Shown: positions 8,554 through 16,886, counted from the first letter of the stretch. The stretch: DNA of 64,000 bases from Nonomuraea sp. SYSU D8015 (GCF_008065375.1 NZ_VJYI01000003.1:620001-684000); one strand, 5' to 3'. Notes: generated by a model from the sequence alone, not told the origin. A program made the numbers and translations.

Positions 8554-8605
8554 CGAGGCCCTACAGGAGTCGTCCATGAACGGGTACGGGCAGGAGTCGA
8601 CATGA
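8539..8605 (+). repeat. Three near-identical ribosome-binding/start cassettes
   Basis: The sequence CAGGAGTCGACGTGA (8539-8553, containing the livH stop) recurs as CAGGAGTCGTCCATGA (8564-8579) and CAGGAGTCGACATGA (8591-8605, containing the livM start). The units are about 26 bases apart. This looks like local duplication of a Shine-Dalgarno plus start/stop junction. Confidence 0.75.
8576..8605 (+). CDS. Nine-codon mini-cistron coupled to livM
   Basis: ATG 8576 is preceded by CAGGAG (8564-8569) and opens MNGYGQEST, ending at TGA 8603-8605. That stop overlaps the livM start codon (8602-8604) as ATGA. The frame is far too short to call on coding statistics. The case rests only on the well-placed ribosome binding site and the exact stop/start overlap. 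If translated it would feed ribosomes into livM. Confidence 0.3.
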   Translation: MNGYGQEST

Positions 8606-9579
8606 TCAAGCTCGTGGCCGGTGCCCTGGTCGCGGCCGTCACCCTCGCCCTGCCGGCGGTGCTGGACGACAGCGCGCTGGCCGTGTACATCCTGCTCGGC
8701 CTGGCCGCCATGGTCACGGTCGGGGTGTCGCTGCTCATGGGCTACGCCGGCCAGGTGTCCTTGGGACAGGGCGCCTTCTACGCCGTCGGCGCCTACACGG
8801 CCGCGTTGCTCGCTTTGAACGGCGTCCCGCCGATCGCCGGACTGGTGGCCGCCCCTGTGGTGGCCGCGGTCTTCGCCCTCGTGATCGGCGTACCGCTGCT
8901 GCGGCTGCGCGGTCACCACCTGGCCTTCGCGACCCTCGCCATGCAGCTCATCCTGCTCTCGCTGGCCGGGCAACTGGAGTTCACCGGCGGGGACATCGGG
9001 CTGCAGGGCATCCCGCAGTTCGGGGTGGGGTCGTTCGAGTTCGGGAGCGCGGCCGCGTACGCGTACATGACCTGGGCGGGGCTGGCGCTGGTGATGCTGG
9101 TGACGCACAACGTCATCACCTCCCGCCCCGGCCGCGCTTTGCGCGCGCTGGCCACCAGCGAGACCGCCGCCGCGTCGTCGGGGATCCCGGTGGGCCCCTA
9201 CAAGCTGGTCGTCTTCGCCCTGTCGGCGGCCTTCGCCGGTCTCGCCGGGGGCATCTACTGCTTCTACACCGGGTATGTGGCGCCGGGGTCGTTCCCCGTG
9301 CTGATCTCGATCCAGTACATCGTCATGGCCGTGGTCGGCGGGCTGGGCACGATCTGGGGCGCCGTGGTGGGGGCGGGGGCCATCACCCTGCTGGTGCAGG
9401 GGCTGGACCAGTTGGCCAGCCTGCCGGGGATGCCGTCGTACGCGCCCAGCGTGCTGTCGTACGCGGTGTACGCGCTGGTCCTGATCGTGGTCGTGCTCTT
9501 CCTGCCACACGGCCTGGTCCCCGCCATCGCCGGCCGCCTGTCCAGGCAGCGGAACGACCCGCCCGTGGAAACCCGCTGA
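8602..9579 (+). CDS. livM: ABC importer permease LivM type
   Basis: This 325-aa membrane protein has roughly ten hydrophobic helices, with the LivM hallmarks MGYAGQVSLGQGAFYAVGAY near residue 45 and a cytoplasmic SRPGRALRAL-TSETAAASSGI loop that meets the ATPases. The ATG has CAGGAG 6 bases upstream and overlaps the mini-cistron stop. It is the last gene of the operon; convergent transcription from the methyltransferase begins only 32 bases beyond its stop, and no clear terminator hairpin is visible there. Confidence 0.9.
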   Translation: MIKLVAGALVAAVTLALPAVLDDSALAVYILLGLAAMVTVGVSLLMGYAGQVSLGQGAFYAVGAYTAALLALNGVPPIAGLVAAPVVAAVFALVIGVPLLRLRGHHLAFATLAMQLILLSLAGQLEFTGGDIGLQGIPQFGVGSFEFGSAAAYAYMTWAGLALVMLVTHNVITSRPGRALRALATSETAAASSGIPVGPYKLVVFALSAAFAGLAGGIYCFYTGYVAPGSFPVLISIQYIVMAVVGGLGTIWGAVVGAGAITLLVQGLDQLASLPGMPSYAPSVLSYAVYALVLIVVVLFLPHGLVPAIAGRLSRQRNDPPVETR

Positions 9580-9611
9580 CCCTGTGGCCGTTCAGCGTCC
9601 GCGGCGGATGG

Positions 9612-10691
9612 TCAGCCAGTCGGCCGCGAGCGACAAGCTGGGCGGTCCATGGTCAGGGCCGGGCGGACCGTCCAGCCGTCGCGGCCGTGCCGGAGGACGG
9701 CACGCATGCGGTCGAGGCCGGGCTTGCCCTGGTCGCGCCATTGACGAGCCCAGGTGGTCAGCAGTTCGGTAGCGCTGTGGTCGCCGGCGGCCAGCTGGTG
9801 GTGCGCCTGGCGGGGGGTGATCAGGGCGATGCCGGCGGGGGTGGAGGCGCCGATGCGCCAGAGCGGTTCGCCGAGGGCTGCGGTGGTCAGCCCGTCGGGC
9901 CGGGTGGCGAGAAGGTAGGCATAGAAGTCCGCCGCGTCGTCCTGGTCTCCCAGTGGTCCTGTGGCCTGGCGACCGACCGTCTGGAGCTGGTGGAGGAGTT
10001 CACGACCGTTGTCGCCGCCGCCCGAGCGCAGCCACGGCGCCGACAGCCACCACGGCCTGCCGTCGGCGCGGTGGGTCAGGGCGTCCACCCTGCGGGGTGG
10101 GACGATCCACTGGTCCAGGACGTACGAGGACGCCTCGACGAAGCCCGCCTGCAGGAACCGGTCTGCGGTGAGCGCCCGGTCGTGCTCGCCGCGGTGGACG
10201 CGGACGACGAGGAACGTCTTGGCCAGCTCCGTGACGAAGACAGGAGTCACCATGATCGCGCCCGGTACGGCTTGTCTCGCCCAGGCGTCGGGGATGTGCT
10301 CCAGGCTGGCCCAGGCGATGATGCGGTCCAACGGCCGGTCGACGGCGCTGGTGGCGCCGTCGCCGGGGTGGAGGGTGACATTGGTGTACCCGTCGGCCCG
10401 CAGTCGCTGCTCGGCGCGGTGGATGAGGTCGGCGTCGATGTCGATGGAAGTGACGTGGCCGGTGTCGCCGACCAGGTGGGACAGCAGTGCGGTGGAGTAG
10501 CCGGATCCGGTGCCGATCTCCAGGACGCGCTGCCCGGGAGCGACCTGAAGCAGGTCCAGCATGGTAGCGATGATCTCGGGCGCGGAGGTCTGCGGCAGCT
10601 TGGAGCCATCGCTCTGCAGGGTGTAGTGGGTTTCGCAGACGTGGTCCAGGGCGTGCTGGACGGGTGAGCTGAAGGTCATCGCGATGGCCAC
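9612..10691 (-). CDS. Protein-isoaspartate O-methyltransferase-like enzyme with C-terminal extension
   Basis: This 359-aa protein has a PCMT-type Rossmann methyltransferase fold in its first 200 residues: the SAM loop VLEIGTGSGYSTALLS, acidic SIDIDADLIHRAE, and GATSAV-DRIIAWAS before the IPDAWARQ helix. Ordinary PCMTs are about 210 residues. The extra 150 residues (VVRVHRGEHDRALTADRF onward) resemble extended members found in RiPP clusters, where they methylate Asp in a precursor peptide. The GTG at 10691 has AGAGGGG about 7 bases upstream. No precursor peptide or cyclase is recognisable nearby. The frame is open further upstream into a B2-like fragment. A RiPP role is inference. Confidence 0.75.
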   Translation of the reverse strand: MAIAMTFSSPVQHALDHVCETHYTLQSDGSKLPQTSAPEIIATMLDLLQVAPGQRVLEIGTGSGYSTALLSHLVGDTGHVTSIDIDADLIHRAEQRLRADGYTNVTLHPGDGATSAVDRPLDRIIAWASLEHIPDAWARQAVPGAIMVTPVFVTELAKTFLVVRVHRGEHDRALTADRFLQAGFVEASSYVLDQWIVPPRRVDALTHRADGRPWWLSAPWLRSGGGDNGRELLHQLQTVGRQATGPLGDQDDAADFYAYLLATRPDGLTTAALGEPLWRIGASTPAGIALITPRQAHHQLAAGDHSATELLTTWARQWRDQGKPGLDRMRAVLRHGRDGWTVRPALTMDRPACRSRPTG

Positions 10692-10715
10692 GATGGTTCC
10701 CCTCTGATAGGGAGC

Positions 10716-10901
10716 TGGTTCAGCGGCCAGGGCGGTCTCCAAGCAGGCCGCCCGCCCCGGCATCCAGTGTCCCGCCCAGCGCGCCGCCTCGGCAGCGATT
10801 CGGGCTTGTGTCGGGTGGCCGTGTGCCGGCAGCATCGCCGACATTGCGAGGCCCACGGCGTGACACTGCCCGAAGCCGCCATGGCCTTCCCGCTCCGGCA
10901 C
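10716..10901 (-). pseudogene. Remnant resembling lasso-peptide B2/transglutaminase-like protein
   Basis: In the same open frame as the methyltransferase, just upstream of its start, about 50 residues read QCHAVGLAMSAMLP, then ARWAGHWMPGRAACLETALA. The pattern W-G-x-x-x-P-G-R-A-x-C-L-E-T is reminiscent of the catalytic-Cys region of the B2 (McjB-like, PF13471) leader peptidases of RiPP clusters. The His and Asp parts of that fold are absent: after ALAAE the frame runs directly into the ribosome-binding region of the methyltransferase. There is no good start codon. I read it as the residue of a larger gene after an internal deletion. The family match is from memory of the motif. Confidence 0.4.
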
Positions 10902-11781
10902 CCGGCGGTGGCCGGCGGGCCCGTGACCCTCGTCGGCCGGCGCCCGGGGCGGGCGCTGGGGCGGTGAGGAGCTTGCCGGTGCGCGGTCCCGTGGTCAGCC
11001 GGTGGATGTTCTCCTCGAAGCCTTCTTGCCCGCGCCAAGCCGCGACCAGCATGAAGAGCGTCCTGCCGTCTTCACCGCCGAGCATGCAGGCGAAGCACGG
11101 CAGGTCGACCTCGATCCGCTGCAGGATCTCCCCTCCTTCTCGGACGCGGACGACGCTGTGCTTGTCGCCGTCCATGGCCGAACACCAGATGGCGCCTTCG
11201 GCGTCCATGCAGATCCCGTCACCCGGGACGTCGGCCCAAACCCGGCGACGGGACAGCGTGCCGTCGGCGGCGATGTCGAAGGCCGTGAGCCTGCCCGCGA
11301 ACGACTCGGCGACGACCAGCGTCGAGTCGTCGGGCGTCACCACCATGCCGTTGGGGAAGGCGAGGTCGTCGGCGACCTTGCGTACGGAGCCGTCGGGGGT
11401 GACGAGGGCGATGACTCCCGGCGCGATGCCCTCGCCGGGGTGGAAGTCGCATCCGCCGTTGACGTAGACGTTGCCGCGGCCGTCGACGACGATCTCGTTC
11501 CACCCGTCCGCCAGCCCGTTCAGGTCGGCGTGGGTGACCATGGACCCGTCGGGCTCCCGCCGGGTGAGCTCCTCGCCGGTCATGAGCAGCCGCCCGTCGG
11601 GCAGCCAGTCGATCGACCAGCCGAGTCCGGGCCGTCCCCGCCCCACGACCTCGGCCTTGCCGTCGAGACCGACCGCCAGGATCTCCTGTGTGCCCCAGTG
11701 CGCGAACCACAGGCGGCCGTCGTGCCACCGCGGCGACTCACCGATCACGAGTCCGGTCGCCAGCGTGTGCGGTCCTGTCAT
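10720..11781 (-). CDS. SMP-30/gluconolactonase-like protein with aberrant C-terminal tail
   Basis: The first 280 or so residues form an SGL/SMP-30 six-bladed propeller, a family of metal-dependent lactonases: IGESPRWHDGRLWFAHWG supplies the first metal Glu, and WNEIVVDGRGNVYVN, LAFPNGMVVTPDDSTLVV and GDGICMDAEGAIWCS the later metal-site loops. The ATG at 11781 follows AGGGGGAG. Family members end near here (about 10936), but this frame continues for about 70 residues of Arg/Gly/Pro-rich sequence with no family resemblance, overlapping the B2-like remnant. A frameshift or deletion removed the natural stop. The enzyme itself is probably intact; the substrate is unknown. Confidence 0.8.
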   Translation of the reverse strand: MTGPHTLATGLVIGESPRWHDGRLWFAHWGTQEILAVGLDGKAEVVGRGRPGLGWSIDWLPDGRLLMTGEELTRREPDGSMVTHADLNGLADGWNEIVVDGRGNVYVNGGCDFHPGEGIAPGVIALVTPDGSVRKVADDLAFPNGMVVTPDDSTLVVAESFAGRLTAFDIAADGTLSRRRVWADVPGDGICMDAEGAIWCSAMDGDKHSVVRVREGGEILQRIEVDLPCFACMLGGEDGRTLFMLVAAWRGQEGFEENIHRLTTGPRTGKLLTAPAPAPGAGRRGSRARRPPPGAGAGRPWRLRAVSRRGPRNVGDAAGTRPPDTSPNRCRGGALGGTLDAGAGGLLGDRPGR

Positions 11782-11886
11782 GGGACTCCCCCTTTGCCTC
11801 AAGTCTTCACCGGCATGTGGCCGGTCTCTCAACGCCTAGACGAACGGCGCCGAGCCGGATCGACATCGGGGCGAAGGATCCGTGGC

Positions 11887-12261
11887 TCAGTCCGGCGCGC
11901 AGCCGACGTGATCGTCCATGACGCCCTGGAACTCCCGTACCTCGACCGGAAGCGTGGTCGCGCGGGCGAGTTTGCGGCCCCACTCGAGTGCCGACTCGAA
12001 GTCCTCGGCCCGGATGATCGAGAGCCCGCCGACGTGCTCCTTCCCCTCCGCGTACGGCCCGTCGGTGACGAGCACGTCATCCTTCCGGGGCCGGGCGACC
12101 GCGGCCCCGCTCGCCTCGTGCAGGCCGCCGGCGAAGACCCACGCTCCCGAGGCCCTCAGCTCCTCGTTGAAGGCGGCGACGTTCCGCATGATCGGCTCGA
12201 TGACCTCAGGCGGGGGCGGGCCGCCGTCGGGCTGCTGGATGCTCAGCAAGTAGTGCTTCAT
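11887..12261 (-). CDS. YCII-related (DGPF-type) protein
   Basis: This 124-aa protein has the YCII ferredoxin-like fold signatures MKHYLLSIQQPDG, the pair ASGAWVFAGGLHEA, and DGPYAEGKEHVGGLSII, the DGPF/Y motif. These proteins are usually encoded next to ECF sigma factors, as here: the sigma gene ends 52 bases upstream on the same strand, so both are likely co-transcribed. Biochemical role is unknown for most members; some are proposed to act as enzymes or sensors. Confidence 0.88.
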   Translation of the reverse strand: MKHYLLSIQQPDGGPPPPEVIEPIMRNVAAFNEELRASGAWVFAGGLHEASGAAVARPRKDDVLVTDGPYAEGKEHVGGLSIIRAEDFESALEWGRKLARATTLPVEVREFQGVMDDHVGCAPD

Positions 12262-12313
12262 GCCACCATCCTCCGCGACCCGGGCCGAAACCTCGCCACG
12301 GCGCGTCGGGCAC

Positions 12314-12841
12314 TCAATCGGCGGCGCGGCCGTGTTCCGTCAGTGCGGCGGCGAGCAGGCGGCGGGCGCGGGCGGCACGGCTGTGGACCGTTCCAGGCGG
12401 GATGCGCAACCGGTCGGCGATCTGCCGGTGCGTGAGGCCCTCGAAGTACGACAGCAGGAGCACCTCCCGCTCCTCGCGCGGAAGCTCCTTCAACGCCTGC
12501 CGGACCCGTGACGAGTGGTCGGACGACGGCTCCGGGGCGGGGTGCGCGTCGTCGAGGGGCGTGGTGTCCAGGTGGCGGCGTTCGCGGCGCCACACGTCGG
12601 TCGCGGCGCGGCGGGCGATGGCGTAGAGCCACGGCTGCAACTCGCGTCCCGGGTCGAAGGTGACGGCCGCCCGCCAGGCGCGGATGAACGCCACCTGCAC
12701 CGCCTCGGCGGCCAGCTCCCGGTCGCCCAGCAGGCTCAGGGCCAGGGAGAACAGGGGGCGCGAGTAGGTGCGGTAGATCTCCGCCAATGCGGCGTCGTTG
12801 CCACGGCTGAACCGGTGCGCCAGGGATAAGTGCGTTGTCAT
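12314..12841 (-). CDS. ECF-type RNA polymerase sigma factor
   Basis: This 175-aa protein has sigma region 2 at about residues 10-85 (LFSLALSLLGDRELAAEAVQ, WLYAIARRAATDVWRR) and sigma region 4 at about 112-165 (LPREEREVLLLSYFEGLTHR, IADRLRIPPGTVHSRAARAR). It has no C-terminal SnoaL or TPR extension, unlike the roughly 400-aa ECF42-type factors usually paired with YCII/DGPF genes. No anti-sigma gene is next to it. It diverges from the SARP-type regulator, and the shared 99-bp gap carries three 11-bp-spaced repeats. Its N-terminus reads MTTHLSLAHRFSRGNDAALA. Confidence 0.88.
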   Translation of the reverse strand: MTTHLSLAHRFSRGNDAALAEIYRTYSRPLFSLALSLLGDRELAAEAVQVAFIRAWRAAVTFDPGRELQPWLYAIARRAATDVWRRERRHLDTTPLDDAHPAPEPSSDHSSRVRQALKELPREEREVLLLSYFEGLTHRQIADRLRIPPGTVHSRAARARRLLAAALTEHGRAAD

Positions 12842-12901
12842 GTCGGCGAGCCCTGATGCAAGCTCTCGAAGGAAGCCATGCGGAGCAGCCTCACCATCCG
12901 C

Positions 12902-12930
12902 CCTAAAGCAGCTCTAAATTCAACCTAAAT
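12902..12930. promoter_or_regulatory. Three direct repeats at 11-bp period, candidate SARP binding site
   Basis: CCTAAAG (12902-12908), TCTAAAT (12913-12919) and CCTAAAT (12924-12930) share CTAAA at exact 11-bp steps, so all lie on the same face of the helix. SARP regulators typically bind heptamer direct repeats spaced 11 or 22 bp apart. The array ends ten bases before the GTG of the SARP-type gene, next to its GGGAG ribosome binding site, and lies 61-89 bases upstream of the divergent sigma-factor start. It could therefore be an autoregulatory site or control the sigma gene. Confidence 0.55.
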
Positions 12931-12940
12931 CGGGAGATTT

Positions 12941-15900
12941 GTGAAGATCTGCGTTCTTGGGCCCATCGCTGCCTTCGAGGATGGGCAGCCGCTGGACCTG
13001 GGACCGCTCAAGGTCCGCACACTGCTCGCGGCGCTCGTCCTCGCTCACCCGCATCCCGTACGGCCGGACGCGCTGATCGAGCGGATCTGGGGCGAGGCGC
13101 GCCCGGCCTCGGCCGCGGCGGCGCTGCACGTGTACGTGGGCAAACTGCGCCGCGTGCTGGGCTCCGGCCGGGTGGTCCTCGGGCCCAACGGCTACCAGTT
13201 ACGCCTCCCCGCCGAGGCGGTGGACGCCAACCGGTTCGCCGACCTCGTCGCCCGGGCACAACGCGCGCTGAACGACGGCGCGGCGGCGTCGGCGGAGGAG
13301 CTGGCCGCGCGGGCGCTGGCGATGTGGCGCGGCGACCCGTACGGCGAACTGGACGGGCGCGACGTCGCCATGCCTGCCCAGGCGCACTTGCTGGAGCACC
13401 GCGACCGCGCCAGGGAGTTACGCGTCACCGCGATCCTCGACCAGGACCGGCACGCCGAGATCCTGGGCGACCTGGAAGCGCTGACCCGCGACCATCCGCT
13501 GCGCGAGCGGTTGTGGCTGTTGCGGGCTCTGGCGCTGTACCGGTCGGGACGCCGGGCCGACGCGCTGGACACGCTGCGCTCGGCCCGCCGGGTGCTCCGG
13601 GAGGAGCTGGGCCTCGATCCGGGTGAGGATCTGTGGCGGCTGGAACGCGACATCCTCACCCAGGCCCCGGCCCTGCGTCCGCCCGGGAGGTCGTCGGGGC
13701 GCGGGGGCGTCGTGCCGGAGCGGGGGCCGTTGCCGTTCGTGGGGCGGGATGCCGAGCTCGGCGCGCTGCGGGAGCTGCTGGCCGAGGCGGCGCGGGGCGA
13801 GACGCGGTTCGCGCTGGTGACCGGGGAGCCGGGGATCGGCAAGACGCGGCTGGTGGACGAGGCCGTCGCGCACGCCCAGGCGGCGGGGTTCCAGGTCGCG
13901 GTGGGACGGTGTGCGGGGGTCGAGGGCGCGCCGGCGTTCTGGCCGTGGGCCACGGTGCTGGAACGACTCGCCGGCCTGGTCCCCGAGGAACTCCAAGAGG
14001 ACCCGGAATTCCGCGGAGCCGGGCGCGGTCCCGGCTCCGGGCGGGATCCGGAAGGGGAGCGGTTCCGGGCCTATCGGGCTGCCGAGCGGGCGCTCACGGC
14101 CGCGGCCGCCCGCCGCCCGCTGGTGATCGTGCTCGACGACCTGCACTGGGCCGACGCCTCCTCCCTCAGCCTCCTCCGCTACCTGGCCGCCGTGCTCGAC
14201 CGCCGGCCCATGGCGATCCTGTGCACCGCCCGTACCGACGCGCCGCTCGACCAGGTGCGCGAGTCCTTCGCCCGCCGTCACGCCGTCCAGCTCCCCCTGC
14301 GGGGGCTGGACACCGGGGAGATCGCCCGGCTCGCCCCTGACGCCGGATCCGCGGCGGCGCTGCGGGACCGCACCGGGGGCAACCCGTTCTTCCTGACCGA
14401 GCTGATCAGGTCCGGCGATCTGCGGTCGGCGCTGCCGCTCGGCGTGCGGGACATCGTGCGGACCCGGGTGGGCGCGCTCCCCCGTCCCACCGCCGGGCTG
14501 CTGGAACGGGCGGCCGTTGCCGGGCGGGAGTTCGAGGGGTCGGTGGTGGCGGCCATGGCCGGGCTCGAGTTGCGCACGGCGGTCGAACGGCTCGATCCGG
14601 CCATCGAGGCGGGCCTCGTGGAGGCAGGTCTGTACGGACATTTCCGGTTCGCCCACGCGCTGGTGCAGGAAGCCCTCGCCGAGGCGCTCCCCGTCCTGCG
14701 CCGGGCCACCCTGCACGCCGCCGCCGCGCGGGCCACCGAACGAATGCCCGGCAGCGCCACCCCGGAACGCCTGGCCACCGTGGCGCATCACTGGTTCCTG
14801 GCGGCCCCGGCCGGGTTCGCCGGCCGGGCCTGGCGGGCAGCGCGCCGGGCGGCGGGCGCGGCAGGCGGCCTGGGCGCCTACGACATGGCGGCCGAGCTGC
14901 TGGAACGCGCCCGCCCCATGATCGAGGCCGACCCCGACGCCACGGCGGCCGACCGCGTGGACCTGCTGCTCGCGCTGGCCGAGGCCCTGCACGGCGTCGG
15001 CGACGCGCTCGGGCGGCGTGCCGTGCTGGCCGAGGCCCGCCGCCTGGCCTCCGCCGCGGGTTACCGGCGCGGCCTGCTCACCGCCGCCACCGGCACGGAG
15101 AACCGCAACCCGGCGTCGATGATGCCGTTCGGCGCCTGGGACGCCGAGCTCATCGGCACGCTCACCGAACTGGCCGCCCTGCCGGGGCTCGACCTCCAGG
15201 ACCGCTGCCGCGTCCTCGGCGGCCTCGCCGCGGAGAGCTACTACCTGCCGGACGGCTCCCTCGCCCACCGGAGCGCGCTGAGCGCCGAGGCGGTGGCGCT
15301 GGCCCGTAAGTCCGGCGACCGCAGGCTCCTCGGCTGGGCCCTGCACACGCGCTACCTGTCCATCCGCGGTCCCGATCTGCCCGCGGAACGGCTGGCGATC
15401 GCGACCGAGCTGGCGGAGGTCGGCGGCATGGCGGGCGACGACGAGCTGCGCGTGCTCGGCCTCGGGCTGGCCGGGGCCACGCTACTGGAGTGCCTGCGCT
15501 TCAAGGAGGCCCGCGAACGCATCGACCAGGCGACCGCCGTGGCCCGGCGCGCGGTCCCGTACGCACGAGTGTTCCTGGGCTGGCTGCGGCTCGGCGTCGT
15601 GGCGCTGACCGGAGACCTGCCGGCCGCGCGGGCGCTGTTCGAGGAGACGGCGGCGTTGCAGCGGACAACGTCGATGTGGGGGCTGGAGGAGGCGCGGCTG
15701 GCCGGGCTGCTGCAACTGCGGCTGGGCGGGGCGGGTGACCTGGACGAGGAGCTGGCCCGCCAGGCGGACACGGCCTCGGCGGGGGCGCTCGGAGCGGCGG
15801 TGCGCGACGTGCGGGCGCTCCTGCTGATCATGGACGGCCGGGTGGCGGAGGCGCGGCGGCTGCTGGGGCCCTGGCGCGGGCAGCCGCCAGTCCGGCGGAC

Positions 15901-16183
15901 GTTCCTGTGGCTCGCGCACGCGGGCGTGCGCGGCGTCGCCTGGGCCTACCTGGGCGACCGTACGGCATGCGCGGAGCTGTACGAGGAGCTGCTGCCGTAC
16001 GCCGACCGCATGGCGACCGGGAACAACACGCCGCTGCTGTGGCCGATGACCCGGCCGCTGAGTCTGCTGGCCCGGGTCCTCGGCCTGCGGGAGGCGGCCG
16101 ACCGGCATGCGGAGCACGCGCTGCGCACGGCGGCGGAACTGGGGGCCGGCGGGCTGATCGAGCTCATGTCAGGCGAGTTTTAG
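12941..16183 (+). CDS. SARP/BTAD regulator fused to AAA ATPase and TPR-like region
   Basis: This 1080-aa protein has an OmpR-like DNA-binding winged helix at about 1-95 (KICVLGPIAAFEDGQPLDLG, IERIWGE, LHVYVGKLRRVLG), a BTAD helical domain at about 98-245 (LREELGLDPGEDLWRLE), and an ATPase with Walker A GEPGIGKT at 295-302 and Walker B LVIVLDDLHWAD near 395. A long helical repeat region follows to the C-terminus. This is the layout of large AfsR-like or pathway-specific SARPs that control antibiotic clusters or development. It starts with GTG after GGGAG. No obvious biosynthetic cluster adjoins it, so its targets may be the sigma/YCII pair or the small secreted gene downstream; that is inference. 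Confidence 0.88.
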   Translation: MKICVLGPIAAFEDGQPLDLGPLKVRTLLAALVLAHPHPVRPDALIERIWGEARPASAAAALHVYVGKLRRVLGSGRVVLGPNGYQLRLPAEAVDANRFADLVARAQRALNDGAAASAEELAARALAMWRGDPYGELDGRDVAMPAQAHLLEHRDRARELRVTAILDQDRHAEILGDLEALTRDHPLRERLWLLRALALYRSGRRADALDTLRSARRVLREELGLDPGEDLWRLERDILTQAPALRPPGRSSGRGGVVPERGPLPFVGRDAELGALRELLAEAARGETRFALVTGEPGIGKTRLVDEAVAHAQAAGFQVAVGRCAGVEGAPAFWPWATVLERLAGLVPEELQEDPEFRGAGRGPGSGRDPEGERFRAYRAAERALTAAAARRPLVIVLDDLHWADASSLSLLRYLAAVLDRRPMAILCTARTDAPLDQVRESFARRHAVQLPLRGLDTGEIARLAPDAGSAAALRDRTGGNPFFLTELIRSGDLRSALPLGVRDIVRTRVGALPRPTAGLLERAAVAGREFEGSVVAAMAGLELRTAVERLDPAIEAGLVEAGLYGHFRFAHALVQEALAEALPVLRRATLHAAAARATERMPGSATPERLATVAHHWFLAAPAGFAGRAWRAARRAAGAAGGLGAYDMAAELLERARPMIEADPDATAADRVDLLLALAEALHGVGDALGRRAVLAEARRLASAAGYRRGLLTAATGTENRNPASMMPFGAWDAELIGTLTELAALPGLDLQDRCRVLGGLAAESYYLPDGSLAHRSALSAEAVALARKSGDRRLLGWALHTRYLSIRGPDLPAERLAIATELAEVGGMAGDDELRVLGLGLAGATLLECLRFKEARERIDQATAVARRAVPYARVFLGWLRLGVVALTGDLPAARALFEETAALQRTTSMWGLEEARLAGLLQLRLGGAGDLDEELARQADTASAGALGAAVRDVRALLLIMDGRVAEARRLLGPWRGQPPVRRTFLWLAHAGVRGVAWAYLGDRTACAELYEELLPYADRMATGNNTPLLWPMTRPLSLLARVLGLREAADRHAEHALRTAAELGAGGLIELMSGEF

Positions 16184-16268
16184 CCGTACTTTTCCACATT
16201 CGTGGTGTGAACGGGTGGGCGGCCGCGTACTGCCGGGCGACCAACCCACCATTGAAGGGGATTCCACC

Positions 16269-16775
16269 ATGTTCCGTATCCGCCGTTCCTTGGCTGCGAT
16301 CGCGCTGGCCGGCGCCGCGCTGGCCACGTCCGCGGCGCTCGCCTCGCCCGCCCACGCCGCCGGCGCCACCATCTCGGTGAGCAATGGCGTCGCGCTTGTC
16401 GTGGGCACCAGCGGCAACGACAGCGTCGACATCACCGGCTCGGGCTCGGTGATCACCGTCTCCTCCGTCCTGCACGGGGTCACCGCGAGCACGGGCTGCA
16501 CGCAGCTCGGGGCCGTCGTCAGGTGCACCGGCGTCACCAGAATCAGCGCCAGCCTCGGGGCGGGCGATGACGTCGTGCGCCTCACCGGCGGCATCCGGGC
16601 GAGCCTCAGCGGCAGCACCGGCTCCGACCGGCTCTCCGGAGGCAACGGCAACGACACTCTGCTGGGCGGCTCCGGCGACGACTTCCTGACCGGCAACGGC
16701 GGCACCGACACCGCGAACGGCGGTGCGGGCTTCGACCGCTGCAGCGCCGAGACCAGGACCAGCTGCGAGGCCTGA
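16269..16775 (+). CDS. Secreted protein with RTX-like calcium-binding repeats
   Basis: This 168-aa protein has a signal peptide of about 31 residues (FRIRRSLAAIALAGAALATS, ending PAHA) and ends in haemolysin-type repeats: GGNGNDTLLGGSGDDFLTGN follows the nonapeptide GGxGxDxLx pattern that folds around Ca2+. About three full repeats are present. Four Cys residues, in GCTQ, RCTG, DRCS and SCEA, could form disulfides. AAGGGG precedes the ATG. No catalytic domain is visible. It probably acts outside the cell as a small calcium-binding or surface protein. It follows the SARP-type gene by 85 bases in the same direction. Confidence 0.8.
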   Translation: MFRIRRSLAAIALAGAALATSAALASPAHAAGATISVSNGVALVVGTSGNDSVDITGSGSVITVSSVLHGVTASTGCTQLGAVVRCTGVTRISASLGAGDDVVRLTGGIRASLSGSTGSDRLSGGNGNDTLLGGSGDDFLTGNGGTDTANGGAGFDRCSAETRTSCEA

Positions 16776-16871
16776 CCCTCCGTGCCCGGGCCGCACGCCC
16801 ACCTGGGCCCGGGCACGGGAAAACCCCCAGGTCAGACATCCGGCGACCATCGTCGAACTCCTCGAAATGAT

Positions 16872-16886
16872 CTAAGAGGTCCTTAG
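16872..16886. promoter_or_regulatory. Short inverted repeat upstream of the CsbD-like gene
   Basis: CTAAG (16872-16876) and CTTAG (16882-16886) flank a 5-bp spacer, 70 bases before the start of the CsbD-like gene. It is a possible operator or promoter-proximal element. Nothing else in the 180 bp between the two small genes stands out. Confidence 0.25.

Noticed and set aside
9584..9772. Small plus-strand frame after livM
   Set aside because: It lies antisense to the end of the methyltransferase and has shadow-type composition.
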